From Mesorhizobium sp. 131-2-1 (GTDB taxonomy: Bacteria > Pseudomonadota > Alphaproteobacteria > Rhizobiales > Rhizobiaceae), in contig NZ_AP023247.1 in NCBI RefSeq assembly GCF_016756535.1, positions 2,852,501 through 2,916,500 on the forward strand: 64,000 bases of DNA, written 5' to 3'. Below the pieces are notes generated by a model. That model did no database searches. It was not told the DNA's origin and saw nothing but the letters and a program-made list of their open reading frames with translations. Each line of letters opens with the position of its first letter. The stretch's first letter is position 1. Below, piece by piece: positions 47,534 through 58,148 of the stretch. The position numbers and the translations under genes are program-made.

Positions 47534-49038
47534 TGACCGCCTGGCCAATCCTCTCGCTGGTCACCTTCCTGCCGCTGGTGGGGGTGCTGCTCATCCTGTT
47601 TATCAACGATGACAGTGAAAACGCGCGCCGCAACATCCGCGCCATCGCGCTGTGGACGACGGGCATCACCTTCATCATCTCGCTGTTCATCTGGAAGGGT
47701 TTCGACAATTCGCAGGCCGGCTTCCAGTTCGTCGAGAAGTTCGCCTGGCTGGATTCCGGCATCTCCTACCATATGGGCGTCGACGGCATCTCGATGCTGT
47801 TCGTCATCCTCACCACCTTCCTGATGCCGCTCTGCATCCTGGCCTCGTGGGAAGCGATCGAGAAGCGAGTCAAGGCCTACATGATCGCCTTCCTGCTGCT
47901 GGAAACGCTGATGATCGGCGTGTTCTGCGCGCTCGACATCGTGCTGTTCTACGTCTTCTTCGAAGCTGGCCTGATCCCGATGTTCATCATCATCGGCGTC
48001 TGGGGCGGCAAGCGGCGCGTCTACGCCTCGTTCAAGTTCTTCCTCTATACGCTAGCAGGCTCGGTGCTGATGCTGCTCGCCATCATGGCGATGTTCTTCC
48101 AGTCCGGAACCACCGACATCACGACGCTCCTGACGCACAACTTCCCGGCCAACATGCAGACCTGGCTGTGGCTCGCCTTCTTCGCCTCCTTCGCGGTGAA
48201 GATGCCGATGTGGCCGGTGCACACCTGGCTGCCGGACGCGCACGTCGAGGCGCCGACGGCGGGCTCGGTGATCCTGGCCGCCATCCTGCTGAAGATGGGC
48301 GGGTACGGCTTCCTGCGCTTCTCGCTGCCGATGTTCCCGCTGGCGTCGGAGATGTTCGCGCCGCTGGTGTTCACGCTCTCGGTCGTCGCCATCATCTACA
48401 CCTCGCTGGTGGCGCTGATGCAGGAGGACATGAAGAAGCTGATCGCCTATTCGTCGGTCGCCCATATGGGCTTCGTCACCATGGGCATCTTCGCCATGAA
48501 CCAGGAAGGGGTGCAGGGCGCGATCTTCCAGATGCTCAGCCACGGCCTCGTGTCGGGCGCGCTGTTCCTTTGCGTCGGCGTCATCTACGACCGCATGCAC
48601 ACGCGCGAGATCGACGCCTATGGCGGGCTGGTCAACAACATGCCGAAATACGCCACCGTGTTCATGGTCTTCACCATGGCCAATGTCGGCCTGCCCGGCA
48701 CCAGCGGCTTCGTCGGCGAGTTCCTGACCATGCTCGGCGTGTTCCGGGTCAACACCTGGGTGGCGTTCTTCGCCGCCACCGGCGTCATCCTGTCGGCCGC
48801 CTATGCGCTCTGGCTCTATCGCCGGGTGATCTTCGGCGCGCTGACCAAGGACAGCCTGAAGGGCCTGCTCGACCTCTCCACGCGCGAGAAGGCGATCATC
48901 TATCCGCTGGTGGTGCTGGTCATCTTCTTCGGCGTCTACCCGGCGCCGGTCTTCGATGCGACGGCCGCTTCGGTCAAGGCGCTCGTCACCAACGTCACCG
49001 CATCCATCAATACCGCGCAGACCGCGGCGGCGAACTGA
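47533..49038 (+). CDS. nuoM: NADH-quinone oxidoreductase subunit M
   Basis: 501 residues, antiporter-like subunit with about 14 helices. [20 protein letters not shown] gives the channel glutamate, [20 protein letters not shown] the lysine and [15 protein letters not shown] the conserved exit; [17 protein letters not shown] follows. It pumps one of the protons of the complex I cycle. Confidence 0.98.
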   Translation: MTAWPILSLVTFLPLVGVLLILFINDDSENARRNIRAIALWTTGITFIISLFIWKGFDNSQAGFQFVEKFAWLDSGISYHMGVDGISMLFVILTTFLMPLCILASWEAIEKRVKAYMIAFLLLETLMIGVFCALDIVLFYVFFEAGLIPMFIIIGVWGGKRRVYASFKFFLYTLAGSVLMLLAIMAMFFQSGTTDITTLLTHNFPANMQTWLWLAFFASFAVKMPMWPVHTWLPDAHVEAPTAGSVILAAILLKMGGYGFLRFSLPMFPLASEMFAPLVFTLSVVAIIYTSLVALMQEDMKKLIAYSSVAHMGFVTMGIFAMNQEGVQGAIFQMLSHGLVSGALFLCVGVIYDRMHTREIDAYGGLVNNMPKYATVFMVFTMANVGLPGTSGFVGEFLTMLGVFRVNTWVAFFAATGVILSAAYALWLYRRVIFGALTKDSLKGLLDLSTREKAIIYPLVVLVIFFGVYPAPVFDATAASVKALVTNVTASINTAQTAAAN

Positions 49039-49056
49039 CCGGGGATATCGCGAACC

Positions 49057-50493
49057 ATGACGTCGGACCTTCTCTCCAGCCTTTCGCTCTCGACGCCGGA
49101 GCTTATCCTCGCCATCGGCGCGCTGGCGCTGTTGATGGTGGGCGCCTATTCGCGCTCCGACACGACCATGACGGTGACCGGCCTTGCCGTTGCCATACTG
49201 GTGCTCGCCGGCTTCTGGGTGGCCACTTCCAGCGGGCAGGGCACGGCCTATGGTAGCGCCTTCGTCCAGGATTCCTTCGCCCGCTTCATGAAGATGCTGG
49301 CGCTGATCGGCTCGGCGGTGACGTTGGTCATGTCAATGCGCTTCGCCAAGCAGGAGCATTTCGACAAGTTCGAATATCCGGTGCTGATCCTGCTCTGCAC
49401 GCTCGGCATGATGCTGATGATCTCGGCCAACGGCATGATCGGGCTCTATCTCGGCCTCGAATTGCAGTCGCTGGCGATCTACGTGCTGGCGGCGATCAAC
49501 CGCGACAGCGTCCGCTCGACCGAGGCGGGCCTCAAATATTTCGTGCTCGGCGCGCTGTCGTCGGGCATGCTGCTCTACGGCATCTCGCTGATCTACGGCT
49601 ACACCGGCAACACCGGTTTCCAGGAGATCGCCAGCGCCCTCGGCAGCGGCGAGCGCCAGCTCGGCCTGGTCTTCGGCCTGGTCTTTGTGCTGGCCGGCCT
49701 CGCCTTCAAGATCTCGGCGGTGCCGTTCCACATGTGGACGCCGGACGTCTATGAGGGTGCGCCGACCCCAGTGACGGCCTTCCTGGCGGCGGCGCCGAAG
49801 ATGGCAGCGATGGCACTGATCGTGCGCGTCACCATGGGCGCGTTCAAACCGATCGCGTCGGACTGGCAGCAGATCATCGTCTTCATCTCGATCGCCTCGA
49901 TGGCGCTCGGCGCCTTCGCGGCGATCGGCCAGACCAACATCAAGCGGCTGATGGCCTATTCCTCGATCGGTCACATGGGCTACGCGCTGGTCGGTCTTGC
50001 CGCCAACAGCCAGGCCGGCGTGCGCGGCGTCGCCATCTACATGCTGATCTATCTGGTGATGACGCTCGGCACCTTCGCCTTCATCCTCGCCATGCGGCGT
50101 AAGGAGGGTAATGTCGAGCAGATCAGCGATCTCGCCGGCCTCGCCTCGACCAATCCGATCATGGCGACGATCCTCACCATCCTGATGTTCTCGCTGGCCG
50201 GCATTCCGCCGCTCGCCGGCTTCTGGGGGAAGTGGTACGTCTTCCTCGCCGCCATCAACGCCAATCTCTACGCGCTGGCGATCATCGGCGTTCTGGCCTC
50301 GGTGGTGGGCGCCTACTATTATCTGCGCATCATCAAGATCATGTGGTTCGACGAGCCGGTCGGCGGTTTCGTGCCGATGGCCAGCGAACTGCGCCTCGTG
50401 CTTGGCGTCAGCGGCGCCTTCGTGCTGTTCTACGTGCTGATCGGCGGGCCGATCGGCACCTATGCCGAAGCCGCGGCGAAGACCTTCTTCTGA
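49057..50493 (+). CDS. nuoN: NADH-quinone oxidoreductase subunit N
   Basis: 478 residues, third antiporter-like subunit. [60 protein letters not shown] and [19 protein letters not shown] are diagnostic. Last nuo gene; birA starts 4 bases later, so the transcript may run on. Confidence 0.98.
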   Translation: MTSDLLSSLSLSTPELILAIGALALLMVGAYSRSDTTMTVTGLAVAILVLAGFWVATSSGQGTAYGSAFVQDSFARFMKMLALIGSAVTLVMSMRFAKQEHFDKFEYPVLILLCTLGMMLMISANGMIGLYLGLELQSLAIYVLAAINRDSVRSTEAGLKYFVLGALSSGMLLYGISLIYGYTGNTGFQEIASALGSGERQLGLVFGLVFVLAGLAFKISAVPFHMWTPDVYEGAPTPVTAFLAAAPKMAAMALIVRVTMGAFKPIASDWQQIIVFISIASMALGAFAAIGQTNIKRLMAYSSIGHMGYALVGLAANSQAGVRGVAIYMLIYLVMTLGTFAFILAMRRKEGNVEQISDLAGLASTNPIMATILTILMFSLAGIPPLAGFWGKWYVFLAAINANLYALAIIGVLASVVGAYYYLRIIKIMWFDEPVGGFVPMASELRLVLGVSGAFVLFYVLIGGPIGTYAEAAAKTFF

Positions 50494-50497
50494 CGGG

Positions 50498-51319
50498 ATG
50501 GCGTTTCGGCTGGCTCCAACCGCGGCGTCGGAAGGGTTCCGGCTCGAAGCCCATGACACGGTCGGCTCGACCAACGCGCTGGCGCTCGCCCATGCGCGGG
50601 AAGGGGATCCGGGCAAGCTCTGGGTCGTCTCCAAGAAGCAGGAAAGCGGGCGCGGCCGGCGCGGCCGGGCCTGGGCGACGCCCGAAGGCAATCTGGCGGC
50701 TACGCTGCTTCTGGTCACCGGCGGCGAGTTGCGGCTTGCCGCGACGCTCGGCTTCGTCGCCGGACTGGCGCTTGCCGACGCGCTCGATGCCGTGGTGCCG
50801 CAAGGCCGGATCGCGATCGGCCTCGACGGCGCCAGTCAGGGCAAGAACCGCTTCGAGCTGAAATGGCCGAACGACGTGCTCGCCTCCGGCGCCAAGCTTG
50901 CCGGCATCCTGCTGGAATCGGCGCTGCTCGAGGGCGGCCGCGCCGCGGTCGCGGTCGGCATCGGCGTCAATGTGGTGGCATATCCCGAGGATTTGCCGTA
51001 TCCGGCAACATCGCTGCGCGCGCTTGGCGCAGCCTGCGATGCCGAAACCCTGTTCCTGGCGCTGTCGGATGCCTGGAACGAGAATGCCAGGGTGTGGGAC
51101 GAAGGGCGCGGGCTTGCCGCCATCAGACGGCGCTGGCTGGCGCGCGCCGCGGGGCTCGGCGGCGAGGTTGCTGTCAGGGTTGACGGTAATGTGGTGCGCG
51201 GGACGTTCGAGACCATTGACGAGGACTGCCGTTTCGTGATCCGCGACGATGAGGGATCTGTCGTGACGATCGCCGCCGGCGACGTGCATTTCGGCGCTGT
51301 CGCGTCGGCTCAGAGATAA
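50498..51319 (+). CDS. birA: Biotin-[acetyl-CoA-carboxylase] ligase
   Basis: 273 residues, without the N-terminal DNA-binding domain of E. coli BirA, so it is ligase only. STNALALAHAREG, KKQESGRGRRGRAWATPEGN (biotinyl-AMP loop), LKWPNDVLASGAKLAGILLE and VGIGVNV are conserved. A Gly-rich insert (DGASQGKNRFE) precedes LKWPND. It attaches biotin to acyl-CoA carboxylases. The place between nuoN and rnj is conserved in Rhizobiales. Confidence 0.95.
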   Translation: MAFRLAPTAASEGFRLEAHDTVGSTNALALAHAREGDPGKLWVVSKKQESGRGRRGRAWATPEGNLAATLLLVTGGELRLAATLGFVAGLALADALDAVVPQGRIAIGLDGASQGKNRFELKWPNDVLASGAKLAGILLESALLEGGRAAVAVGIGVNVVAYPEDLPYPATSLRALGAACDAETLFLALSDAWNENARVWDEGRGLAAIRRRWLARAAGLGGEVAVRVDGNVVRGTFETIDEDCRFVIRDDEGSVVTIAAGDVHFGAVASAQR

Positions 51320-51353
51320 CGGGCTGGCCTGGACGGCCAGGAAGGGAAGAAAC

Positions 51354-53024
51354 ATGGCGAAAGCGGAAAACGCCGAACTCGTCTTCGTGCCGCTTGGCGG
51401 CGTCGGCGAGATCGGCATGAACTTCGCCCTCTATGGCTACGGGCCGGCCGATGCGCGCGAGTGGATCGTCGTCGATGTCGGCGTCACCTTTCCCGACGCG
51501 GCGCATCCCGGCGTTGACCTGATCCTGCCCGACACCCGCTTCATCGAGGAGAACCTCGACAAACTGCGCGGCATCGTCATCACCCACGCGCATGAGGACC
51601 ATTACGGCGCGCTGCTGGACATCTGGCCGCGGCTGAAAGCGCCGGTCTGGATGACGCCGTTCACCGCCGGCCTGCTGGAGGCCAAGCGGCAGGGCGAGCA
51701 GAACGCGGCGAAGGTGCCGGCGATGATCTACCGGGCCGGCGAGAAATTCACCATCGGGCCATTCGAGATCGAGGCCATCCCGGTCGCCCACTCCATCCCC
51801 GAGCCGATGTCGCTGGCCATCACCACGCCGGCCGGCACCGTCATCCATACCGGAGACTGGAAGATCGATCCGGAGCCGACGATCGGCCCGAAGACCGACG
51901 AGGCGCGCTTCCGCGCCTATGGCGACAAGGGCGTGCTGGCGCTGATCTGCGATTCCACCAACGCGCTGCGGGAGGGGGAGTCACCGTCCGAGGTTGCGGT
52001 CGGCGAGGGGCTCAAGGGCGTCATCCAGAGCGCCAAGGGCCGCGTCGCCGTCACCACCTTCTCCTCCAATGTCGGCCGCATCGTTTCCATCGCCAGGGCG
52101 GCGCGCGATGCCGGGCGCCAGTGCCTGGTGCTCGGCCGCTCGCTGAAGCGCGTCATCGATGTCGCCGGCGAGCTCGGCTACATGGATGGGCTGCCGGAAT
52201 TCATCGCCGAGGAGGACTACGGCTTCATCCCGCGCGAGAACCTGGTCATCATCTGCACCGGCAGCCAGGGCGAGCCGCTGGCCGCGCTTGCGAAAATGTC
52301 GCGCGACGAGATGAAGTCGGTGGCGCTGACGGCCGGCGACACGGTGGTGTTTTCCTCGCGCACCATTCCCGGCAACGAGAAGGCGATCCTCGAGATCAAG
52401 AACCGCCTCATCGACCAGGGCATGAAGATCATCGAGGATGGCGACGCGCTGGTGCATGTCTCCGGCCATCCGCGCCGCAGCGAATTGCGCAAGATGTATG
52501 AATGGGTGCGGCCGCAGATCGGCGTGCCGGTGCATGGCGAGGCGGCGCATCTGGTGGCGCAGGGCTCGCTGATGTCGATGTCCGGCATCGGCCAGGTGGC
52601 GCAGGTGCGCGACGGCGACATGCTGAGGCTCTATCCGGGCGCGGCCACCATCATCGACCAGGTGCCGTTCGGCCGCGTCTACAAGGACGGCCGGCTGATC
52701 GGCTCCGACCAGGCCATGGGCATTCGCGACCGGCGCAAGCTGTCCTTTGCCGGCCATGTCGCGGTCAACGTCGTGCTCGACGACAAATACGAGCTTGCCG
52801 GCGATCCCGACCTGGTGGCGATCGGCGTTGCCGAAGCGGACGCCAGGGGCGAGACGCTGGAGGACCTTATGCTCGATGCGGCAATCGGCGCCGTGGACTC
52901 GATCCCCCGTCAGCGCCGAAAAGACCTCGACCTCGTGCAGGAGGCGGTGCGTCGCGCGGTGCGCGGCGCCGCCAACGAAGCCTGGGGCAAGAAGCCGCTG
53001 GTGACGGTGTTCGTCACGCGGTGA
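51354..53024 (+). CDS. rnj: Ribonuclease J
   Basis: 556 residues, metallo-beta-lactamase/beta-CASP nuclease. The zinc motif THAHEDHYG is at H78, H80, D82 and H83; HTGDWKIDPEP supplies another ligand, DSTNALREGESPSE and the beta-CASP blocks GSQGEPLAALAKMS, HVSGHPRRSELRKMY and PVHGEAAHLVAQ follow. RNase J has 5'-3' exonuclease and endonuclease activity; in Sinorhizobium it matures rRNA ends. A long hairpin repeat follows the stop. Confidence 0.96.
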   Translation: MAKAENAELVFVPLGGVGEIGMNFALYGYGPADAREWIVVDVGVTFPDAAHPGVDLILPDTRFIEENLDKLRGIVITHAHEDHYGALLDIWPRLKAPVWMTPFTAGLLEAKRQGEQNAAKVPAMIYRAGEKFTIGPFEIEAIPVAHSIPEPMSLAITTPAGTVIHTGDWKIDPEPTIGPKTDEARFRAYGDKGVLALICDSTNALREGESPSEVAVGEGLKGVIQSAKGRVAVTTFSSNVGRIVSIARAARDAGRQCLVLGRSLKRVIDVAGELGYMDGLPEFIAEEDYGFIPRENLVIICTGSQGEPLAALAKMSRDEMKSVALTAGDTVVFSSRTIPGNEKAILEIKNRLIDQGMKIIEDGDALVHVSGHPRRSELRKMYEWVRPQIGVPVHGEAAHLVAQGSLMSMSGIGQVAQVRDGDMLRLYPGAATIIDQVPFGRVYKDGRLIGSDQAMGIRDRRKLSFAGHVAVNVVLDDKYELAGDPDLVAIGVAEADARGETLEDLMLDAAIGAVDSIPRQRRKDLDLVQEAVRRAVRGAANEAWGKKPLVTVFVTR

Positions 53025-53033
53025 CGAACAAGG

Positions 53034-53126
53034 GAATAGGGGAGTAAGGCAGTAGGGCAGTAGGGAAAAGGTGATCAAGCCGACATTTTCCCTTACTGCC
53101 GTACTGCCCTATTGCCTTACTGCCTT
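53034..53126. repeat. Long hairpin built of GGCAGTA-type units
   Basis: AAGGCAGTAGGGCAGTAGGG with AAAA after it (left arm) and TTTTCCCTTACTGCCGTACT, GCCCTATTGCC (right arm) form an imperfect stem of over 25 bp around a loop GGTGATCAAGCCGACA. Each arm is itself made of short direct repeats (GGCAGTA/TACTGCC). It fills the space between rnj and mce. Confidence 0.8.
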
Positions 53127-53137
53127 GAGGAAAACCA

Positions 53138-53542
53138 ATGCTCGGACGCCTCAACCATGTCGCGCTGGCCGTGCCGGATCTGGCAGCGGCGATCGCCGCC
53201 TATCGCGATAGGCTCGGCGCGCGACTGAGCGCGCCGCAGGCGCTGCCGGAACATGGGGTCACCGTGGTGTTCGTCGACGTCGGCAACACCAAGATCGAGT
53301 TGCTGGAGCCGTTGGGCGAGAACTCGCCGATCGCGGCGTTCCTGGACAAGAACCCCTCGGGCGGCATGCACCATGTGTGCTATGAGGTGGACGACATCCT
53401 GGCCGCGCGCGACCAGCTCAAGGCCAGCGGCGCGCGCGTGCTGGGCGACGGCAACCCGAAGACCGGCGCGCACGGCAAGCCGGTGCTGTTCCTGCACCCC
53501 AAGGACTTCTTCGGCACGCTGGTCGAACTGGAGCAATCATGA
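53138..53542 (+). CDS. mce: Methylmalonyl-CoA epimerase
   Basis: 134 residues, glyoxalase-fold. LNHVALAVPDLAAAIAAYRD carries the first metal His; LLEPLGENSPIAAFLDKNP, GGMHHVCYEVDDI and KPVLFLHPKDFFGTLVELEQ bring the other ligands and match the family end to end. It epimerises methylmalonyl-CoA in propionate and branched-chain degradation, upstream of the B12-dependent mutase. Overlaps the next gene by 4 bases. Confidence 0.95.
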   Translation: MLGRLNHVALAVPDLAAAIAAYRDRLGARLSAPQALPEHGVTVVFVDVGNTKIELLEPLGENSPIAAFLDKNPSGGMHHVCYEVDDILAARDQLKASGARVLGDGNPKTGAHGKPVLFLHPKDFFGTLVELEQS

Positions 53543-53823
53543 GCTGGGTTTCGTTCATCGCGCTGTTCTTCGCCACCTGGTGGGTGGTGCTGTTCGCCGT
53601 GCTGCCGTTCAGCCTGCGCACGCAGGACGAGGACAAGGACGTGACGCTGGGCACCGTTCCGAGCGCGCCGCGCGGGCCGCATATGCTGCGCGCGGTGTTC
53701 CGCACGACGATCGCCACGCTTGTCCTGCTCGGGATATTTTACGGTATCACGCGCGGCCTGGGCCTCGGCATCGACGACATCCCGCACATCGTGCCGGACT
53801 TCAACCAGACGCCCAAGCACTAA
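53539..53823 (+). CDS. DUF1467 membrane protein
   Basis: 94 residues with two transmembrane helices (IALFFATWWVVLFAVLPFSL and TIATLVLLGIFYGITRGLGL). The segment LRTQDEDKDVTLGTVPSAPRGP between them is the conserved DUF1467 loop. The family is common in alphaproteobacteria and often located between mce and proS. No function is known. It overlaps the mce stop (ATGA). Confidence 0.92.
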   Translation: MSWVSFIALFFATWWVVLFAVLPFSLRTQDEDKDVTLGTVPSAPRGPHMLRAVFRTTIATLVLLGIFYGITRGLGLGIDDIPHIVPDFNQTPKH

Positions 53824-54344
53824 GGGCGCCTAGTCCGCCCGTAGTCATCCCGTTCGCGCTGCCGGAAATCTATAGCCGGCTGTCGAACTCCCGTTGCGAT
53901 GACGCAGGGTAAAGCAGTTTGGCAACCTGCCAGGCTAAGCAGATGATTGCACAAAAAAAATGCAAGGCACGAGGCCTTGCAATTTAAACGCGTCCGATCT
54001 GTTTCCGGTGTCCGGCGGCAGCGAGTGACCGCGCCTAGATCGCATCCTCCCAAGACTTTGACCGCGTAGGAGAGCAGATTATTTTCCGCTCTCTCGGTTA
54101 TCGGGGCACACTAGCCTAAGGCAGATGAAATTGTCACGAAGAATTTTGCCCGCAAACGGGCAATATCGTGCTGCAGTGCACAATAGTACGGCAGGCCTTG
54201 CTTGTGAAACGATCAACCGGGCGTATGCGGCACTTCGGCAACCCGTTCGGGTTTCCAATCCGCCATGAAATGGCTATGAAGCCGGGGCAAGCAGCCCATG
54301 CCGCGCCGATTCCGGCGAGGCCATCCTCTCTTACGGACCAGTCC
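53824..54344. other. Intergenic region between DUF1467 and proS
   Basis: 521 bases without a protein gene. It holds a minus-strand rho-independent terminator (53951-53981) and a candidate small RNA on the minus strand (to about 54102), then a small palindrome TTGCCCGCAAACGGGCAA (54148-54165) near the proS promoter. An in-frame extension of proS back to 54168 is possible but would add a non-conserved leader. Confidence 0.6.
53951..54102 (-). ncRNA. Candidate small RNA (about 150 nt) ending at a strong terminator
   Basis: On the minus strand, TGCAAGGC-CTCGT-GCCTTGCA followed by eight T (53981-53951) is a perfect intrinsic terminator, yet no protein gene precedes it on this strand. Going upstream, GTGACA (54137-54132) and CTAGTG (54114-54109) are spaced by 17 and could be a weak sigma70-type promoter. 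The predicted RNA has a GAGAGC...GCTCTC hairpin, and CCGAT near its 5' end can pair with ATCGG near its 3' end. I cannot assign it to a known RNA family; a 6S-like size is only suggestive. Confidence 0.45.
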
Positions 54345-55673
54345 ATGCGTTTGTCGCGCTATTTCCTGCCCATTCTCAAAGAAAATCCGCGTGAGGCCGA
54401 GATCGTCTCGCACCGGCTGATGCTGCGCGCCGGCATGATCCGCCAGCAGGGGCAGGGCAGCTTCTCCTGGCTGCCGCTCGGCAAGCGGGTGCTGGACAAG
54501 GTTTGCCGGATCATCCGCGAGGAGCAGGACCGGGCGGGCGCCCTGGAGATCCTGATGCCGACCATCCAGTCGGCCGAGCTGTGGCGTGAAAGCGGCCGCT
54601 ACGACGACTATGGCAAGGAGATGCTGCGCATCAAGGACCGGCAGGAGCGCGAGATGCTCTACGGGCCGACCAACGAGGAGATGGTCACCGAGATCTTCCG
54701 CGCCTATGTGAAGTCCTACAAAGACCTACCGCTCAACCTCTACCACATCCAGTGGAAGTTCCGTGACGAGGTGCGGCCGCGATTCGGCGTCATGCGCAGC
54801 AGGGAATTCCTGATGAAGGACGCCTATTCCTTCGACCTCAACTATGAGGGCGCCAAGGCCGCCTACAACCGGATGTTCGTCTCCTATCTGAGGACGTTCA
54901 CGCGCATGGGGCTGCAGGCTATCCCGATGCGCGCCGACACTGGGCCGATCGGCGGCGACCTCAGCCACGAATTCATCATCCTGGCCGACACCGGCGAGAG
55001 CCAGGTCTTCTGCCATCGCGACTATCTTTCGCTGGCCGTGCCGGGGGCGAAGACCGACTTCGCCAACGACGCCGAGATCGCCGACATCGTCAAGACGTGG
55101 ACGACGCCTTATGCCGCCACCGACGAAATGCATGACGAGGCGGCCTGGGAAAAGCTCTCCGAGGGCGACAAAGTCTCGGCGCGCGGCATCGAGGTCGGCC
55201 ATATCTTCCATTTCGGCGAGAAGTATTCCATGCCGATGGGCGCCAAGGTGACCGGCCCCGACGGAAAGGATCATTTCGCCTCGGGCGGGTCCTACGGCAT
55301 CGGCCCGTCGCGGCTGGTCGCCGCGATCATCGAGGCGAGCCATGACGACAACGGCATCATCTGGCCCGACGCGGTGGCGCCGTTCGACGTCGGCCTGATC
55401 AACATGAAGGCGGGCGACACCGAATGCGACCGCGTCTGCGACGAGCTTTACGACGCGCTCTCCGCCGCCGGCAAGGACGTGCTCTATGACGACACCGACC
55501 AGCGGCCGGGCGGCAAGTTCGCCACCGCGGACCTGATCGGCCTGCCCTTGCAGGTGATCGTCGGGCCGCGCGGCGTGGCCGCCGGCGAGATCGAGATCAA
55601 GAACCGCCGGACCGGCGAGCGCGAGACGCTGCCGGTCGAGGCGGCGAAGAAGCGCCTCGGTATCGCCGCATGA
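54345..55673 (+). CDS. proS: Prolyl-tRNA synthetase (short alphaproteobacterial type)
   Basis: 442 residues, class II synthetase lacking the insertion domain of E. coli ProS, as usual for alphaproteobacteria. Motif 1 lies around [20 protein letters not shown], motif 2 is [20 protein letters not shown] and motif 3 [30 protein letters not shown] is also conserved. The C-terminal anticodon domain includes [20 protein letters not shown]. The start at MRLSRYFLP fits the family start. An ATGA overlap leads into lolC. Confidence 0.96.
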   Translation: MRLSRYFLPILKENPREAEIVSHRLMLRAGMIRQQGQGSFSWLPLGKRVLDKVCRIIREEQDRAGALEILMPTIQSAELWRESGRYDDYGKEMLRIKDRQEREMLYGPTNEEMVTEIFRAYVKSYKDLPLNLYHIQWKFRDEVRPRFGVMRSREFLMKDAYSFDLNYEGAKAAYNRMFVSYLRTFTRMGLQAIPMRADTGPIGGDLSHEFIILADTGESQVFCHRDYLSLAVPGAKTDFANDAEIADIVKTWTTPYAATDEMHDEAAWEKLSEGDKVSARGIEVGHIFHFGEKYSMPMGAKVTGPDGKDHFASGGSYGIGPSRLVAAIIEASHDDNGIIWPDAVAPFDVGLINMKAGDTECDRVCDELYDALSAAGKDVLYDDTDQRPGGKFATADLIGLPLQVIVGPRGVAAGEIEIKNRRTGERETLPVEAAKKRLGIAA

Positions 55674-56970
55674 GCCAAGCGGCAGCAGCCAAAGCCCCGG
55701 CCGTCAAAGCCCCAGCGGCTGGCGCCTTTTCGGTGTTCGAGCGCATGGTTGCGTGGCGCTACCTGCGCTCGCGCCGCAAGGAGACGGTGATCTCGGTCAT
55801 CGCCTCGATCTCTTTCCTCGGCATCATGCTGGGGGTGGCGACGCTGATCGTCGTCATGGCGGTGATGAACGGGTTCCGCGCCGAGCTGCTGACCCGCATC
55901 CTCGGCGTCAACGGCCATCTGATCGCGCAGCCGCTCGATTCGCCGCTGGAGGACTATGCCCAGGTGGCGAGCCGGATCAACGGCGTGGCCGGCGTCAAAT
56001 ATGCCATTCCGCTGATCGACGGCCAGGTGCTGGCGCAAGGCAATGTCGGCGGCGGCAGCGGCGCACTGGTGCGCGGCATTCGCGGCGAGGACCTCGGTAA
56101 GATCTCGATCGTCTCCAGCAATATCAGGCAGGGCACACTCGACGGCTTCGACACCGGAGAGGGCGTGGCGATCGGCAAGCGCATGGCGGAGAATCTCGGT
56201 CTCGTGCTCGGCGACACCATCACGCTGATCTCGCCTGAAGGCGACGTGACGCCGCTTGGCACGACGCCACGCATGAAGGGCTACAAGATCGCGGCGATCT
56301 TCGAGGTCGGCATGTCGGAGTATGACAGCTCGATCGTCTACATGCCGTTTTCGGAGGCGCAGCTCTATTTCAACATGGACGGCCGGGCGCAGACCATCGA
56401 GATCTATGTCGACAATCCCGACGATGTCGACGCTCTGAAGCCGCTGGTCGAGCAGGCGGCGCAGCGGCCGATCGACCTTGTCGACTGGCGGCAGCGCAAC
56501 GAGACGTTCTTCTCGGCGCTGCAGGTCGAGCGCAACGTGATGTTCATGATCCTGACGCTGATCGTGCTGGTGGCGGCGCTGAACATCATTTCCGGCCTGG
56601 TGATGCTGGTGAAGGACAAGGGCCATGACATCGCCATCCTGCGCACGATGGGTGCCTCGCGTGGCGCCATCCTGCGCATCTTCCTGATGACGGGGGCGGC
56701 GATCGGCGTCACCGGGACCGTCGCGGGCGTCCTGCTCGGCGTCGTCATCTGCCTCAACATCGAATCGATCCGCCAGTTCTTCTCCTGGATGACGGGCAGG
56801 ATCCTGTTCAATCCCGAGCTCTATTTCCTCAGCCAATTGCCGGCGAAGATGGACCCGCGCGAGACGACCTATGTCGTCATCATGGCGCTGGTGCTCTCCT
56901 TCCTGGCGACGGTGTTTCCGGCATGGCGGGCGGCCCGCCTCGATCCGGTCGAAGCCTTGAGGTACGAGTG

Positions 56971-56971
<1 letters not shown>
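55670..56971 (+). CDS. lolC: Lipoprotein-releasing ABC transporter permease LolC/E
   Basis: 433 residues. The N-terminal [20 protein letters not shown] and the helix [20 protein letters not shown] are LolC/E signatures; a periplasmic domain (about residues 70-280) is followed by three helices of the FtsX type ([60 protein letters not shown]) and the ending [12 protein letters not shown]. It works with LolD to extract lipoproteins from the inner membrane to LolA. Only one permease gene is present, so it probably forms a homodimer, like LolF. Confidence 0.93.
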
Positions 56972-57651
<680 letters not shown>

Positions 57652-57656
57652 GACGG

Positions 57657-57792
57657 CACATTGATATTCAGGTGAGGCCGGCTTGCAAACGGCGGCTTCC
57701 TGCGCTTCCGGTGCTCACGTACTTTGAGTACGCTCCGCTCCGGTTCTCGGAATCCACCATTTTCAGCTCGGCCTGACCTGAACCTCGACGTG
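57657..57792. repeat. 136-bp intergenic repeat with terminal inverted repeats, copy 2
   Basis: Copy of the element at 7297-7433: the left end ATTGATATTCAGGTGAGGCC and right end CGGCCTGACCTGAACCTCGA match, with the same inner blocks CGCTTCCGGTGCTCACG and CGCTCCGCTCCGGTTCTCG. Between these blocks it carries GTACTTTGAGTAC, an inner palindrome absent from copy 1. Confidence 0.85.
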
Positions 57793-57905
57793 CCTTGGCT
57801 GGCGCCGGCAATTCATTGGCCAGCGCAGGCATACATCCCGTCAACCTTTCCTTAACCCTGCCGAATTGAGTGCCCGGAATTTCCGGTAGCGCCTTTTTGC
57901 GATCG

Positions 57906-57940
57906 TTGACATTCGAACAAAATTAGAACAAAATACGAAC
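57906..57940 (+). promoter_or_regulatory. Tandem LexA boxes over a promoter
   Basis: GAAC occurs at 57915, 57926 and 57937, each 11 bases apart (GAAC-N7-GAAC-N7-GAAC). GTTC-N7-GTTC, the same on the other strand, is the alphaproteobacterial LexA operator, so this is two overlapping operators in tandem. A perfect TTGACA lies at 57906-57911, with AAAATA about 18 bases downstream, so LexA would cover the promoter. Confidence 0.8.
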
Positions 57941-57962
57941 ATACTAACAACTGGAGAGAGTT

Positions 57963-58049
57963 ATGACGGACCTTGTTCAGGATGTTGTGTCGCTCGTGTG
58001 CATGAGCACGTTTCTGATTTCCATGGCGATCTGGATCGGCGCCATGTGA
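57963..58049 (+). CDS. 28-residue single-pass membrane microprotein, probably SOS-induced
   Basis: ATG at 57963 with GGAGAGAG just upstream, stop TGA at 58047. The peptide begins MTDLVQDVV and continues into a hydrophobic helix (SLVCMSTFLISMAIWIGAM). About 18 residues are apolar, enough for one transmembrane helix, with a negatively charged N-terminus. Tandem LexA boxes sit 22-48 bases before the start. The architecture (about 29 residues, one helix, LexA control) is that of SidA, the Caulobacter SOS inhibitor of FtsW/FtsN-dependent division; I cannot show sequence homology. Too short for standard gene callers. Confidence 0.75.
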   Translation: MTDLVQDVVSLVCMSTFLISMAIWIGAM

Positions 58050-58148
58050 GAACCACGCCTTGCGGCGGGTTGCCGCGAGCGTTCCGATGTTAAGCTTTTC
58101 TTGTTCGCCCAGACGCTAGGCTGCCTCCCGAAGACAGGGAGCAATACG

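Noticed and set aside
45530..47548. Open frame of 672 codons on the minus strand opposite nuoL
   Set aside because: It mirrors nuoL codon by codon, is rich in His/Gln/Glu/Arg as expected for antisense of a hydrophobic GC-rich gene, and has no domain.
53034..53126. Possible CRISPR-like array of GGCAGTA repeats
   Set aside because: Units are only 7-8 bp, with no spacers, and the whole is a palindrome.
54168..54344. Extended N-terminus of proS
   Set aside because: The extra 59 residues are not part of the synthetase fold and the family begins at the MRLSRYFLP methionine.
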